Shown piece by piece: positions 41,384-50,325 of a DNA stretch of 64,000 bases. Below the pieces are notes generated by a model that made no database searches, was not told the origin of the DNA, and worked only from the letters and a program-made list of their open reading frames with translations. A program made the translations under genes and the position numbers. Location of the stretch: assembly GCA_964367585.1 (NCBI GenBank), contig CAYIYH010000001.1, forward strand, positions 372,001-436,000, in the 5' to 3' direction. Each line of letters begins with the position of its first letter. The first letter of the stretch is position 1. The stretch comes from CAYJGJ01 sp964367585. GTDB lineage: Bacteria; Bacillota; Clostridia; Peptostreptococcales; Anaerovoracaceae.

Positions 41384-41404
41384 GATTGCCTCCTCTCTAA
41401 AAGT

Positions 41405-41436
41405 ATTATAAACTATCCTGTAAGGTGGAATGTCAA
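41405..41436 (-). promoter_or_regulatory. MerR-type promoter with long spacer
   Basis: Minus strand: TTGACA (41431-41436) and TATAAT (41405-41410) are separated by 20 bases, longer than the normal 17, with a partial dyad CCT-TAC-AGG in the spacer. Such stretched promoters are the usual targets of MerR activators. It sits just before the broken merR gene. Confidence 0.55.
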
Positions 41437-41569
41437 TAGGTTATTTCATTATTTAAATCGAGGCACTAAGGAGCTATCGTGCGCTCACGATTATATCGAA
41501 GTTATTTCTGCTATCCTTATACAAGTATCTTTTCGGAATATTATGGGTAATGTGATATATCATTTCTCA

Positions 41570-41896
41570 CTAATTCATTCCCCAAACTGCAAGGGATTGC
41601 AATACTGGGATGAGTTCTTTAGATTTCTCGGTTATAAAATATTCTACACGGATCGGCATTTCATTATACTGCACTCTTGTTATCAAACCATCTTTTTCTA
41701 AATCCTTTAACGAAGAAGCGAGCATTGTATTCGTGATGCCATTCACTTTTTTCATTAGTTCATTATATCTGATTCCTTTTTCGGCGGATAACACGCATAT
41801 AATAGGAATTTTCCATTTGCCACCGATACGTTTAAGTGCTGTATGCAAAGGACATTCGTCATTGCATGGGCAGTGTTCAGCTTTACACTCACTCAT
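41570..41896 (-). CDS. HxlR family transcriptional regulator
   Basis: 108 residues. The winged helix shows TALKRIGGKWKIPIICVLS, RYNELMKKVNGITNTMLASSL and EMPIRVEYFITEKSKEL. The N-terminal cluster CKAEHCPCNDECPLH has four cysteines and could sense metal or redox change. It is divergent from the flavin-type gene at 42040, its probable target. GGAGG precedes the ATG. Confidence 0.93.
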   Translation of the reverse strand: MSECKAEHCPCNDECPLHTALKRIGGKWKIPIICVLSAEKGIRYNELMKKVNGITNTMLASSLKDLEKDGLITRVQYNEMPIRVEYFITEKSKELIPVLQSLAVWGMN

Positions 41897-41929
41897 ATTT
41901 TTCTTACCTCCTCATATTTATTTGCGTTA

Positions 41930-41985
41930 TTGACAATATATTTTCTAAGTGCTACTATCATATCAACTAAGAAAAACAAAGTCAA
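41930..41985. promoter_or_regulatory. Overlapping face-to-face promoters between hxlR and the flavin-protein gene
   Basis: Plus strand: TTGACA (41930-41935), 17-base spacer, TACTAT (41953-41958). Minus strand: TTGACT (41980-41985), 17-base spacer, TATGAT (41957-41962). The two -10 boxes share two bases, so both promoters cannot be opened at once. The arms are also an inverted repeat, a likely HxlR operator. Confidence 0.7.
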
Positions 41986-42039
41986 TCATTATAACTTATC
42001 AAGCAAGATATCATATTAATTTATCAAAGGAGATTAAAA

Positions 42040-42435
42040 ATGAAAAACTTAGAAAACGTAACAAATTTATTCAAAGACAAAGAAAGTGTTAAAGTGATTA
42101 GCACAGTATCGAAAGATGGTGAAGTACATTCTATCGTAGCCGGTAGTATTATGGTAGTCGATGATAATACAATGGCAGTTGCTGAAGTATTTATGCACAC
42201 TACTGCTGCGAATTTAGAATCAAACAACAAGGCATCTTTACTTGCAGTAAAAGGTATGGAATCATACTTAGTAAATGGTACTGTCGGAGCGCGTTTCACT
42301 GATGGCGCATTATTCGACGCTGTAGCTGGAAACTTTGCAAAGATGAATATGCAAATCAAAGCTGTTTGGACATTTACAGTAGATAAGATTTTTGACGAGA
42401 GCGCAGGACCTAATGGTGGTAAGCAGCTTTATTAA
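42040..42435 (+). CDS. Pyridoxamine 5'-phosphate oxidase-like protein
   Basis: 131 residues, small split-barrel flavin fold: ESVKVISTVSKDGEVHSIVAG, NTMAVAEVFMHTTAANLESN and KASLLAVKGMESYLVNGT. It probably binds FMN. It is divergent from the HxlR regulator gene and read from the plus-strand promoter at 41930. AAAGGAG precedes the ATG. It differs clearly from the 168-residue relative at 38848. Confidence 0.85.
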   Translation: MKNLENVTNLFKDKESVKVISTVSKDGEVHSIVAGSIMVVDDNTMAVAEVFMHTTAANLESNNKASLLAVKGMESYLVNGTVGARFTDGALFDAVAGNFAKMNMQIKAVWTFTVDKIFDESAGPNGGKQLY

Positions 42436-42437
42436 TT

Positions 42438-42665
42438 AATACTGGTGATATAGATAGATACAGAGAAGAAATCAACAAAATAGCAGATAACTTAGAAGCT
42501 TCTCCTACTGAGATAGAAGGTGATATCTCGTTGTTGCTTAATTTTTTGGATGGGAATTGGGATGAAAATGATTTTACAGCAATTCCTCCTAATCATCAAA
42601 TTATAGCAACACACGATGAGAATGTAGTCGGCTACGAAAATAAAGGGGCAACAAATGCCTTGTGA
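42438..42665 (+). pseudogene. Start-less reading frame, probable gene fragment
   Basis: An open stretch of 75 codons with no start codon ends in TGA at 42665. It reads TGDIDRYREEINKIADNLEA, then SLLLNFLDGNWDENDFTAIP and HDENVVGYENKGATNAL. It is acidic and protein-like, so I take it for the tail of a lost gene. I do not recognise the family. It follows the flavin-type gene by three bases. Confidence 0.4.
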
Positions 42666-42723
42666 TGATGTTGTAACTTATTGCAGCTTCTGTATGAAGT
42701 CAATGGCAAACGAAGAAAAAACA

Positions 42724-43419
42724 TCATATGACAATTTCAAGTAATTCTTTTAATTCTTTAATTTCATAGTTAATATGAATTGATTTGTTTTCGTTTACAT
42801 TGCCCCTTGGGTTGAACCAACAACAGTCGATTCTGGCATTATTTGCCCCCGTCATATCGCTTGATAATGAATCTCCGATAATAATAACTTCTTCGAGGTT
42901 AATATTTGAAATATTATTAAATACATGTTGGAAAAATCTAAGATCGGGCTTTTCATATCCGATTTCATCTGAAATGAAAACTCCATCGAATAATTCACCT
43001 AGCCCCGTTTTTCGCAACTTTTTATTCTGAGCGACTACTGTGCCATTTGTGACGGCATACTGTTTTTTACTTTTTTTCAAATGCTCGCAAATTGCATATG
43101 CGCCGTCAGTCATAACCGCATTTTCACCGAGTGCAACTTGATAGAGGTTATTCATTTCTTTACAATCGATTTTATCCAAGGACAGCTGGCGCGTGAAATC
43201 TTCAAATCTACGAACTAGCATCGTAGATTTTTCTATTTTTCCTTGAACTAGCAGTTCCCAGTAATTATGGTTTATTTCAGAATACGTTTGCACATCTTCG
43301 TCAGTCAAAACAACCCCGAACTGCTTAAAACACATTTTCAGAGCTACTCTTTCCGAACTCTTAAAATCAATCAATGTATCGTCTATATCCCATAGCAAAT
43401 TTTTGTAGTTTTTTTTCAT
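42724..43419 (-). CDS. HAD-family nucleotidase, YjjG-like
   Basis: About 231 residues from the ATG at 43419 (AAGGC site). HAD motifs: LLWDIDDTLIDF (I), YAVTNGTVVAQN (II), and GYEKPDLRFFQHVF with IIIGDSLSSDMTGANNA (III/IV). The helical cap (about 20-90) and overall length match YjjG, which removes phosphate from non-canonical pyrimidine nucleotides. It is convergent with the fragment at 42438-42665. Confidence 0.9.
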   Translation of the reverse strand: MKKNYKNLLWDIDDTLIDFKSSERVALKMCFKQFGVVLTDEDVQTYSEINHNYWELLVQGKIEKSTMLVRRFEDFTRQLSLDKIDCKEMNNLYQVALGENAVMTDGAYAICEHLKKSKKQYAVTNGTVVAQNKKLRKTGLGELFDGVFISDEIGYEKPDLRFFQHVFNNISNINLEEVIIIGDSLSSDMTGANNARIDCCWFNPRGNVNENKSIHINYEIKELKELLEIVI

Positions 43420-43469
43420 TAACGCCTTGCCTTTCATTATATGATTTTTATTTTACTTTTTCTTCTCTT

Positions 43470-44287
43470 TCACTCACAGCGTGAAACTAAACATATAGTG
43501 CCTGACTTTCCTGTATACGGAAGTCCGCACACATCATCAAATGCTTCTTTTACAGAAAATCCACTCTCAGCAATTTCAGCTGTTAATGATTCTAAATCGT
43601 ACATCGTGTTCCAAATCAAGTATTCTTTTATTTCCGCACCGGTTATTACTATATATTGGTTAACTGCTATTGTGTTTTCTTCAAACTTATGTATTGCTTC
43701 TAAGCAGATATGTGGTTTGTCGCTCCAATATCCTCCATTTTCGTAGCTTGCCCATGATGACGGAGATTCCTCATTTTTAAGAGATGAAGTACTGAATACA
43801 TCAAAAATAAACAAGCCATTCGGTTTTAACGCACGTTTAATATTTTTTAATAGTACCTTGCGCTCCTCTTTTATTAGGGCAGCATAATCGCAGTAAATTA
43901 AGATCACCGCATCGAATTCATTTTCAAATTCCATTTCTAGATAGTTTTGATACAGATACTTTGTCTTATCGTCTACTCCCTTGGCATATTCAATAGATCG
44001 CTTTGAGTAATCAATCCCCGTTACAACATATCCCCAATCGGATAGCTTGCTTGTGTAAAGCCCCGGCCACAGCCTAAATCGAGTATTTTACTATTGGGTT
44101 TGATAATCGATGTTAACCATTTTACTGATTTGCTTATTGTGTCACTTGTACGACTTGCAAGTTCCACATCGGGATTGAGGTGCATTTCAAGCATCCCTTT
44201 TGAAATATGCACATCATCCCAAAACAGTTCATTACTTCTTTGCCATAACGTAGGCCTTTTGGCAAGCGATAATAACATGTCGTTCAC
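43470..44287 (-). pseudogene. Class I methyltransferase broken by one missing base
   Basis: The first frame (GTG or ATG near 44287) gives a normal start up to KILDLGCGRG, then FTQASYPIGDML and a stop. In the next frame GLYTSKLSDWGYVVTGIDYS continues, then the rest of a SAM-dependent methyltransferase to 43470 (AVILIYCDYAAL, LKPNGLFIFDVFS). Restoring one C in the run at 44061-44068 would give LGCGPGLYTSKL and a complete 270-residue protein. It is a recent mutation or a sequencing error. Confidence 0.85.
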
Positions 44288-44322
44288 AGTGTTTCTCCTA
44301 ATTTCTAGTTGTTTTACGATTT

Positions 44323-45502
44323 CTATTCTGAAATCAAATATATTTTCTCCGTATCGAAACTAATTGATGATGTATGGTTATATATTTGAATCATCGTTTC
44401 CATCTGATTTATAAATAAACTAATACCAGGGTCACTAACAGTGGCAAATTCTCTAATCACTTTTTCCTCGTTTCCAGCTGCATTTTCTGTTAAATGGGCA
44501 CCACCATCCTGCAAAAACTCGTCTACACTTCCCCTATTAATTATTGGAATTCCTCCTACAAGCTTTCCAACAACATTACTTGCCGTACCTACTCCTTTTA
44601 GTATGTTTTTTTCAACAGATACCCCACTCATTTGTTCAAGGTAAAGGGAACAAATGAGTGGGGTATCTGTATTGTCCTGAAAGTTCATTAATTTCGTTTT
44701 TTATACCTGAAACATATTCTTCTTTATAATTTCCGCTGAGCATAATCTCCAACAAAGAAGCAAATGAAAAAGAGTAAAGCGATAACCTATAGTATTTATA
44801 TTTTTTTTGTATATCTTTTAACTGCGCACGAACTTTAGATTGGATTGTGATAATTTGAGTTGATCTAATCATCTCATTAACTTCCTTTTGGTATGAAATC
44901 ATGTTTTTTCTAGCAGTTCTTTGAATATCTAATACTAACTTATGATTTGTAGTTCTAAATTGCTCATTTTCCCAGTTCATTTTGTATTTGGTAATAATAC
45001 TCATCAAGGTTTCAACATCAGCTTCTATTTCAGATTCTTTCTCTACCTCCAAGAACGCAAGAATTTTCTTTGTACTCTTTTCAATACTACCCAATTTTTT
45101 ATCTATTGAATATAATGCAACCGCAATCATAATCATTGCTGGATTAAACAGCATTGTTACGGTTGATTGTGATGTAATCGGATCTACAGAACGAAATTTC
45201 GCCATTTTCGATGTTCCTTCCGATGTCTTTAATGCACCCCAAAAACTCCCATCTTTTGAAGCTTTTAATACATCCCCTACTGCGGAATTTGATAATGTAT
45301 ACAGGCCTTGTGTGTTTATCGATGCGGTTTGCGTAATCGTGCGAAATCTCGGCACTAAAGAAGAAATTCCCGCTCCAAGTGTTGCTAATTCTACAATCGG
45401 AATACTAATTGTGTCTTTTTCGCTTATATCCGTGCGAGTCTCTAACAAGATGTCTTCTGTCATTCCAATAAAATTATTATCTGTAGATTTTATTTCGCCC
45501 AT
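44323..45502 (-). pseudogene. Unknown protein gene broken at an inverted repeat
   Basis: From the ATG at 45502 (GAGGAG site) 288 codons are open: a polar protein with one hydrophobic segment (about 115-135, TVTMLFNPAMIMIAVALYS) and long helical coiled-coil stretches. It ends in NELSGQYR followed by nine unrelated residues. Another frame resumes as CSLYLEQMSGVSVEKNILKG and runs 110 codons to 44323 with good coding character. The break is at the 23-base inverted repeat 44615-44670. The whole would be about 400 residues. I do not recognise the family. Confidence 0.7.
44615..44670. repeat. 23-bp perfect inverted repeat inside a coding region
   Basis: The arms 44615-44637 and 44648-44670 are perfect reverse complements, with a ten-base loop (AAGGTAAAGG). 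On the minus strand the second arm read (44637 down to 44615) encodes EQMSGVS in the good frame. The other arm is an inverted copy of it that brings a frameshift and a stop. Confidence 0.9.
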
Positions 45503-45563
45503 TATGCTTCTCCTCTTTTTATTTTCATGAAATTATTATCATGTGGAAAATGTAATAATTTTG

Positions 45564-45914
45564 TCATATCAACCTTTCAGTCCACTCCGCTTCCTTGAAT
45601 CCGACAATCACAATCTCCCCATCTACAACCAATGGACGCTTTACTAACATTCCATTGGTGGCAAGAAGTCTCAACTGTTCTTCTTCGCTCATGGTAGGAA
45701 TTTTATCTTTAAGTTGGAGTTCTTTGTATATAAGCCCACTTGTGTTAAAAAACTTCTTAAGTGGAAATCCGCTCTTAGAATATATTTCCTTTAATTCTTC
45801 ATATGAGGGATTGTTCTCCACAATATGACGCTCTGTGTATTTAACGTTGTGCTCGTCCAACCATTTTTTTGCCTTCTGGCAAGTCGAACATTTTGGGTAA
45901 TAAACAAATAGCAT
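45564..45914 (-). CDS. ArsC/Spx family thioredoxin-fold protein
   Basis: 116 residues. It has the redox motif YYPKCSTCQKAKKWLDEHN (CxxC, typical of Spx/YffB-type members). Later SGLIYKELQLKDKIP and GMLVKRPLVVDGEIVIVGF are standard for the arsenate-reductase-like family. It is probably a thiol oxidoreductase or regulator, not a proven arsenate reductase; no ars genes are near. GGAGG precedes the ATG. Confidence 0.9.
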   Translation of the reverse strand: MLFVYYPKCSTCQKAKKWLDEHNVKYTERHIVENNPSYEELKEIYSKSGFPLKKFFNTSGLIYKELQLKDKIPTMSEEEQLRLLATNGMLVKRPLVVDGEIVIVGFKEAEWTERLI

Positions 45915-46001
45915 ATTTTCCTCCTAATTCAAAAAAATAGCCGATAGAAAATCATTCCACACTAATGTATATGGCTAATATTGAAAGTATTCTATACAGA
46001 G

Positions 46002-46694
46002 TTAATAAGTAGTGTTTTTTACTTGTTCAATATGTTTTTGCTTAACCTCATCGCTAACCAAGCTATGCTGTTTTAATGCATAATATATTTTATCTACTTC
46101 TTCGACGGTTAACCTATTACTGCCATTCAATTTGTCTGCACGCAAATACCTAGCCAACTGACTACGTTTAAATACTCTAACATTTTCTGTAGCAAATGTA
46201 ATTTTTTTGAGCTCACACCGCTCGCTAAATATAATATATGAGAAGAAGGCATCTGAATACCCGTTGTTTAATAGATTATTAATAGCTTTGATATGCCCCT
46301 TGTTTTGCGATATAGGATTGTAAAATTTGCTTTTTTGTCTATTGGGTAATGTTTGAGTCCAATTTTTATTCTTTTCATCACCAAAGATCCAACCACTATA
46401 ATTTTTTGATTCATATACAAAAACTCCACTTGTATTAATAGATATCATATCTATTTCTGTTGACTTTCCAGCATGGGTTTCAAGGTACACGTTGCACAAT
46501 ATTCTTTTTTCACCAGATATTTCTAAGATTCTATAGATTAAAAACTCACCATAATTACCCTTATCAAAGAGAATTTTCCATAAATTATTTCCACTAGATT
46601 CCTGATAGCTCGTTTTTTTAAGTTGATAATTTATTAGTAATATTCTAATACCGATTATCGCAAAAGGTATTAATATCATAAAATATATGTACAT
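46002..46694 (-). CDS. Membrane-anchored NERD nuclease-like protein
   Basis: About 230 residues from the ATG at 46694 (GGAG five bases upstream). A membrane helix (about 2-22) precedes a NERD domain (about 40-150): GNYGEFLIYRILEISGE, STEIDMISINTSGVFVYESK. The D and E-x-K residues match the restriction-endonuclease-like active site. It starts 22 bases after the mcrC stop, so it belongs to the McrBC operon as an added component. Confidence 0.85.
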   Translation of the reverse strand: MYIYFMILIPFAIIGIRILLINYQLKKTSYQESSGNNLWKILFDKGNYGEFLIYRILEISGEKRILCNVYLETHAGKSTEIDMISINTSGVFVYESKNYSGWIFGDEKNKNWTQTLPNRQKSKFYNPISQNKGHIKAINNLLNNGYSDAFFSYIIFSERCELKKITFATENVRVFKRSQLARYLRADKLNGSNRLTVEEVDKIYYALKQHSLVSDEVKQKHIEQVKNTTY

Positions 46695-46716
46695 TTCTAC
46701 TCCACCATACAGACAT

Positions 46717-47763
46717 TTAGTCAAAATAGTCATTTACTATTTTATTTAAATCGTTCGCTATACTTTCGAAATCCTGATTTAGGTCTAAAGTTCTAGTCAT
46801 TATTTTATTTCCGCTCATTAGATATTCATAGCTTGAGCCTATTTCCTCATCTGTTTTAGCGTATAGTAACATTCCAGCTACTTTTTTATTATTATGCTCA
46901 AACTGCTCATTTTTAACGTATGTGAAAATTTGATACAGATGCCCTGAGCGGAGCTTTTCTTTGTCGTATCGTTTTAACATTGTATGAGTATAGTATTTCG
47001 CGTCTATAATTAACTCTTTTTTACTGTCTGATAATAAAATATCGCTTTGCATCACAGGCAGTAAGGTTCTTATTCCGTCATCTACCGCCCATGGAATTTG
47101 TGCTGGTTCAACTTTAAGAGTTGGGAATTCCTTGCTATAATACTCTAAAATAAACTTTTCATACAACCGACTCATGCGTTGCTCATCCAAGAAAGAGGCC
47201 AGTTTATATTCACCTTTTTCGGTAGTCAACAACATGCCCTCTAATATTAGCTGACATATAGTGATAAGCATTCTATAAGTTTGATTATTTCTGCTAAATC
47301 TGATAGCATTCCATTTTATTAATTTTACATCAATCACATCTACATTAGAAAAAAATAGCATCTTTTTCTTTAAATCCTTTTTTCGTTCTATGTCTACTTT
47401 TCCATGCCGAAGTAAGGTAGTGACTGTTGCTTTTAATATCTGATTTAAAAGAACATTCTCCGATAGTTCATCATATTCACATCTCAAAACTTGCTTTTTA
47501 GCAAGCTTGTTTTTAAAAGTGCCTTGCATATTTATCTTCCCACGTAATGCGACGACATCTTCTTTTTGAGTTATATACTCTCGACAAAGCCCTTGTTTAA
47601 GTTGCTGCCCGATACCTTTTGATAGAATAGCTGCAAAAAGGTTATGTATATTATCAAAGTCTTCCTTTGCAACATCTTCATAATTAGTTTGAGTTAAGGT
47701 AGTAAAAGCATATGAAAGCATATAGTAAATATTTTTAATAAAAATACTTTTATCTTTTATCAT
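46717..47763 (-). CDS. mcrC: McrC-type restriction subunit
   Basis: About 348 residues from the ATG at 47763, which overlaps the mcrB stop as ATGA. The N-terminal region has NIYYMLSYAF and the GQQLKQGLCREYITQKEDV segment. The C-terminal PD-(D/E)XK nuclease core shows LLPVMQSDILLSD and KELIIDAKYYTH. McrC is the nuclease of McrBC, recruited and driven by McrB GTPase when modified cytosine is found in DNA. Confidence 0.93.
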   Translation of the reverse strand: MIKDKSIFIKNIYYMLSYAFTTLTQTNYEDVAKEDFDNIHNLFAAILSKGIGQQLKQGLCREYITQKEDVVALRGKINMQGTFKNKLAKKQVLRCEYDELSENVLLNQILKATVTTLLRHGKVDIERKKDLKKKMLFFSNVDVIDVKLIKWNAIRFSRNNQTYRMLITICQLILEGMLLTTEKGEYKLASFLDEQRMSRLYEKFILEYYSKEFPTLKVEPAQIPWAVDDGIRTLLPVMQSDILLSDSKKELIIDAKYYTHTMLKRYDKEKLRSGHLYQIFTYVKNEQFEHNNKKVAGMLLYAKTDEEIGSSYEYLMSGNKIMTRTLDLNQDFESIANDLNKIVNDYFD

Positions 47764-50150
47764 TGAAATACACCACGCAGTATGTTTTCCCATTTTTTTA
47801 ATTTACTGTCATCATCGAACCAATACTCAGCTAACATAGGCAAAATATCGTACTCTACCACAGAGTGTAGCCATTCATCTGTACAGATATCCGCATTGCA
47901 GAAATAACTATGTCCAATACAGAATCCTTTTCCTAAAGATTTATCATTAGTTATTTCATTATTTAATTCACATATTTTTGATATTAGATTAGTCATCGTT
48001 TCGCTGTCTAATGAATTTCTGTATTCTATAAATCCTTCTGAATCAAATCCCGGTTCAATATCAAAAAAACTAAATCTTCGTCTCAGTGCATAATCTATCA
48101 TAGCAAGGCTACGGTCGGCTGTGTTCATCATCCCTATTAAATATAGATTTTTTGGAACAAAAAAGGATAAACCATTATAAGCTAAAGTAGCCCTAGTTCC
48201 CCTATAGTCTTTCTCAATAAGCATTAGTAGTTCACCGAATATTTTACTCATATTTCCGCGATTAATTTCATCGATAATGAAAAAGTAGTCTTTTTCTGGC
48301 TGATTTATTGCTTTTTGGCAAAATCGATAGAATATTCCATTTTTCAGTTCGAATCCATCACCGTTTGGTTTATACCCCATCATAAAATCTTCATAAGAAT
48401 AATTCTGATGAAATTGTACAAATTCAATTCTGTTATCATCTTTTTCCGTCATTATTGAGTAAGCTAATCTTTTAGCTGCAAATGTTTTACCAACACCTGG
48501 CGCACCTTGTAGAATAATATTTTTTTTATTTTTCAATACCGAGGACAAAACATCATAACGGTTCTCTGTCATATATACTTCTTCTAAAAACTTTTCCTTT
48601 GAGTACTTTTCATTATCACACTCAGTATGTATAGGATTATCTTCGCGTATCAAGTCGTATATAAAATCATATTCACCCTTAGTTAATTTAAATAAGCTGC
48701 CTTGTGGGTTAGAAAAATACTCCATTTTTTCTAACTCTAAGCAATTTTTTAAAGTTATATAGTCAATCGGCGATGACAAGGCTTCTATTTTTTCAAAATA
48801 TATCTGCTCGCCATCCTGCTCTGATGTAAATTTTCCGATTGCTACAACCTGTTTAACTGGATTAGATTCGTAACCAATGATCATATCTCCAGCTTTTGCA
48901 TCTAAAAAATTCTGGAAAATTCGGCGCTTATTTCCATTGTCATTATATAGCGTATACGATTGAGTTTCACCAATTGCTATCTCATTGAAACTCCATACTT
49001 TAGGATTGGCATTTAACCACCAACAATTGAAATTTAGGTTATCATCTTCAATTGAAGAATATAATTCGATACTTGACAAATCAACCATGTCGAGAGCTTC
49101 GCTTAACTCGTCTCGCAATTTCCAAATAAAAACTCCTTCCTCATTTTTTTCAGCTTTCTTACCTTGGTATAAGACTGGCCACCACTTATTTACATAATTA
49201 TTATTTTCCATCACAGGACAATTCGTTGCATCAGCAACCTTTTTTGCTACTGTCTGAGAACCTACATTATAGAAGCCCGCTGTTTTCCCATATTTTGCTG
49301 CTAACTGTGTACACGTAGCTTGCCCACCATAGTGTCTAATTCGTTTCATTATCTCTAGACTACTTTCAGTAAAAACATTTTTATCATTTAACAAATCCAA
49401 CCATTCAGCGACAGTTATTTCAGGTGAATAATCCGCCGGCCCCCAATCACCAGTTGTTTCATCCTTATTTTCGAGAACTGACTTGCTAATATAAACCCCC
49501 ACATCATGAGTTAAAGTTTTGTATTCCGGATCCGCATAACATTTTTCATCTAACTGAGATTTTAATAGTGATGTTATCTCAGTGTCCTTACTAATATCCG
49601 CGCAAATTTCATCGTAAAGAGAATAAAAATTCCTTAAATTATCAACAAATGCACCTTTTTTAATATGCACGTCACTGTCCAATTCATTTGCTACTGTTTT
49701 TACTTCACTATATTTGTAGGAATAATATTTATCAGGATAGCGCAGCCATAAATATGTGCTAATTGCATTTTCAGTTTGATAGTGACTACCCCGATTATCC
49801 CAGTATTCTGCTAGTAAGTATGACGATTTATCTTTAAATTCAATAATACGATTTACGATATCATTTTTTTCATCAAAAAGTGCGATAAACATTGCCCTTA
49901 CTACTTCAGGAGATTTTTCCGCGAATTCTTCAATCATTTTTTTAGGGAAATACATTGCAGATGTCAGCAAATTAAATGTTTTCGCTAGGGAACGTGCAAG
50001 CATATCTGCAAAATCAGTTGCATTTACATCCCAATTTTCCTGAAAGCACTTTACGGCTTCCCATTTGTATTTTTCATTTTTCCATTGTGAAGATATAAAG
50101 TTCTCCTTATAGTTTACAAGAGCCTCTTGTAGCTTTGATTTGTCAAACAT
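47760..50150 (-). CDS. mcrB: McrB-type AAA+ GTPase with EVE domain
   Basis: 796 residues. The N-terminal half (1-370) is helical with no motif I recognise. At about 375-490 lies an EVE-type modified-base reader (NCWWLNANPKVWSF, AKAGDMIIGYESNPV, VVAIGKFTS). The C-terminal AAA+ domain has Walker A QGAPGVGKTFAAKRL (about 547), Walker B YFFIIDEINRGNMSKIFGEL (about 625) and the motif GMMNTADRSLAMIDYALRRR. Together with McrC it forms a type IV restriction enzyme against modified DNA. EVE suggests recognition of 5-methyl- or hydroxymethylcytosine. Confidence 0.93.
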   Translation of the reverse strand: MFDKSKLQEALVNYKENFISSQWKNEKYKWEAVKCFQENWDVNATDFADMLARSLAKTFNLLTSAMYFPKKMIEEFAEKSPEVVRAMFIALFDEKNDIVNRIIEFKDKSSYLLAEYWDNRGSHYQTENAISTYLWLRYPDKYYSYKYSEVKTVANELDSDVHIKKGAFVDNLRNFYSLYDEICADISKDTEITSLLKSQLDEKCYADPEYKTLTHDVGVYISKSVLENKDETTGDWGPADYSPEITVAEWLDLLNDKNVFTESSLEIMKRIRHYGGQATCTQLAAKYGKTAGFYNVGSQTVAKKVADATNCPVMENNNYVNKWWPVLYQGKKAEKNEEGVFIWKLRDELSEALDMVDLSSIELYSSIEDDNLNFNCWWLNANPKVWSFNEIAIGETQSYTLYNDNGNKRRIFQNFLDAKAGDMIIGYESNPVKQVVAIGKFTSEQDGEQIYFEKIEALSSPIDYITLKNCLELEKMEYFSNPQGSLFKLTKGEYDFIYDLIREDNPIHTECDNEKYSKEKFLEEVYMTENRYDVLSSVLKNKKNIILQGAPGVGKTFAAKRLAYSIMTEKDDNRIEFVQFHQNYSYEDFMMGYKPNGDGFELKNGIFYRFCQKAINQPEKDYFFIIDEINRGNMSKIFGELLMLIEKDYRGTRATLAYNGLSFFVPKNLYLIGMMNTADRSLAMIDYALRRRFSFFDIEPGFDSEGFIEYRNSLDSETMTNLISKICELNNEITNDKSLGKGFCIGHSYFCNADICTDEWLHSVVEYDILPMLAEYWFDDDSKLKKWENILRGVFQ

Positions 50151-50281
50151 AGACTAACCCTCCCTTATTTCTTAACTTGTTTATTCCTCTATTATTTCTT
50201 CCAAAAATCTCATGAATTCATACTATTTCCTACATTATACTATAAATACAAGCAAAATGTAATTATTTACATGGAATATGC

Positions 50282-50316
50282 AAAAAAGCACAGGTATCTG
50301 TTTAATACACCTGTGC
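50282..50316 (-). terminator. Terminator after the nucleotidyltransferase gene
   Basis: GCACAGGT (50288-50295) and ACCTGTGC (50309-50316) form a perfect stem, followed by TTTTTTG on the minus strand. It lies ten bases past the stop at 50326, so mcrB needs its own promoter. Confidence 0.82.
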
Positions 50317-50325
50317 CTTTCGAAT

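Noticed and set aside
45564..45914. Arsenate reductase
   Set aside because: The family match is clear, but no ars genes are near and the CxxC motif is more like Spx/YffB-type members. Kept as a family-level call.
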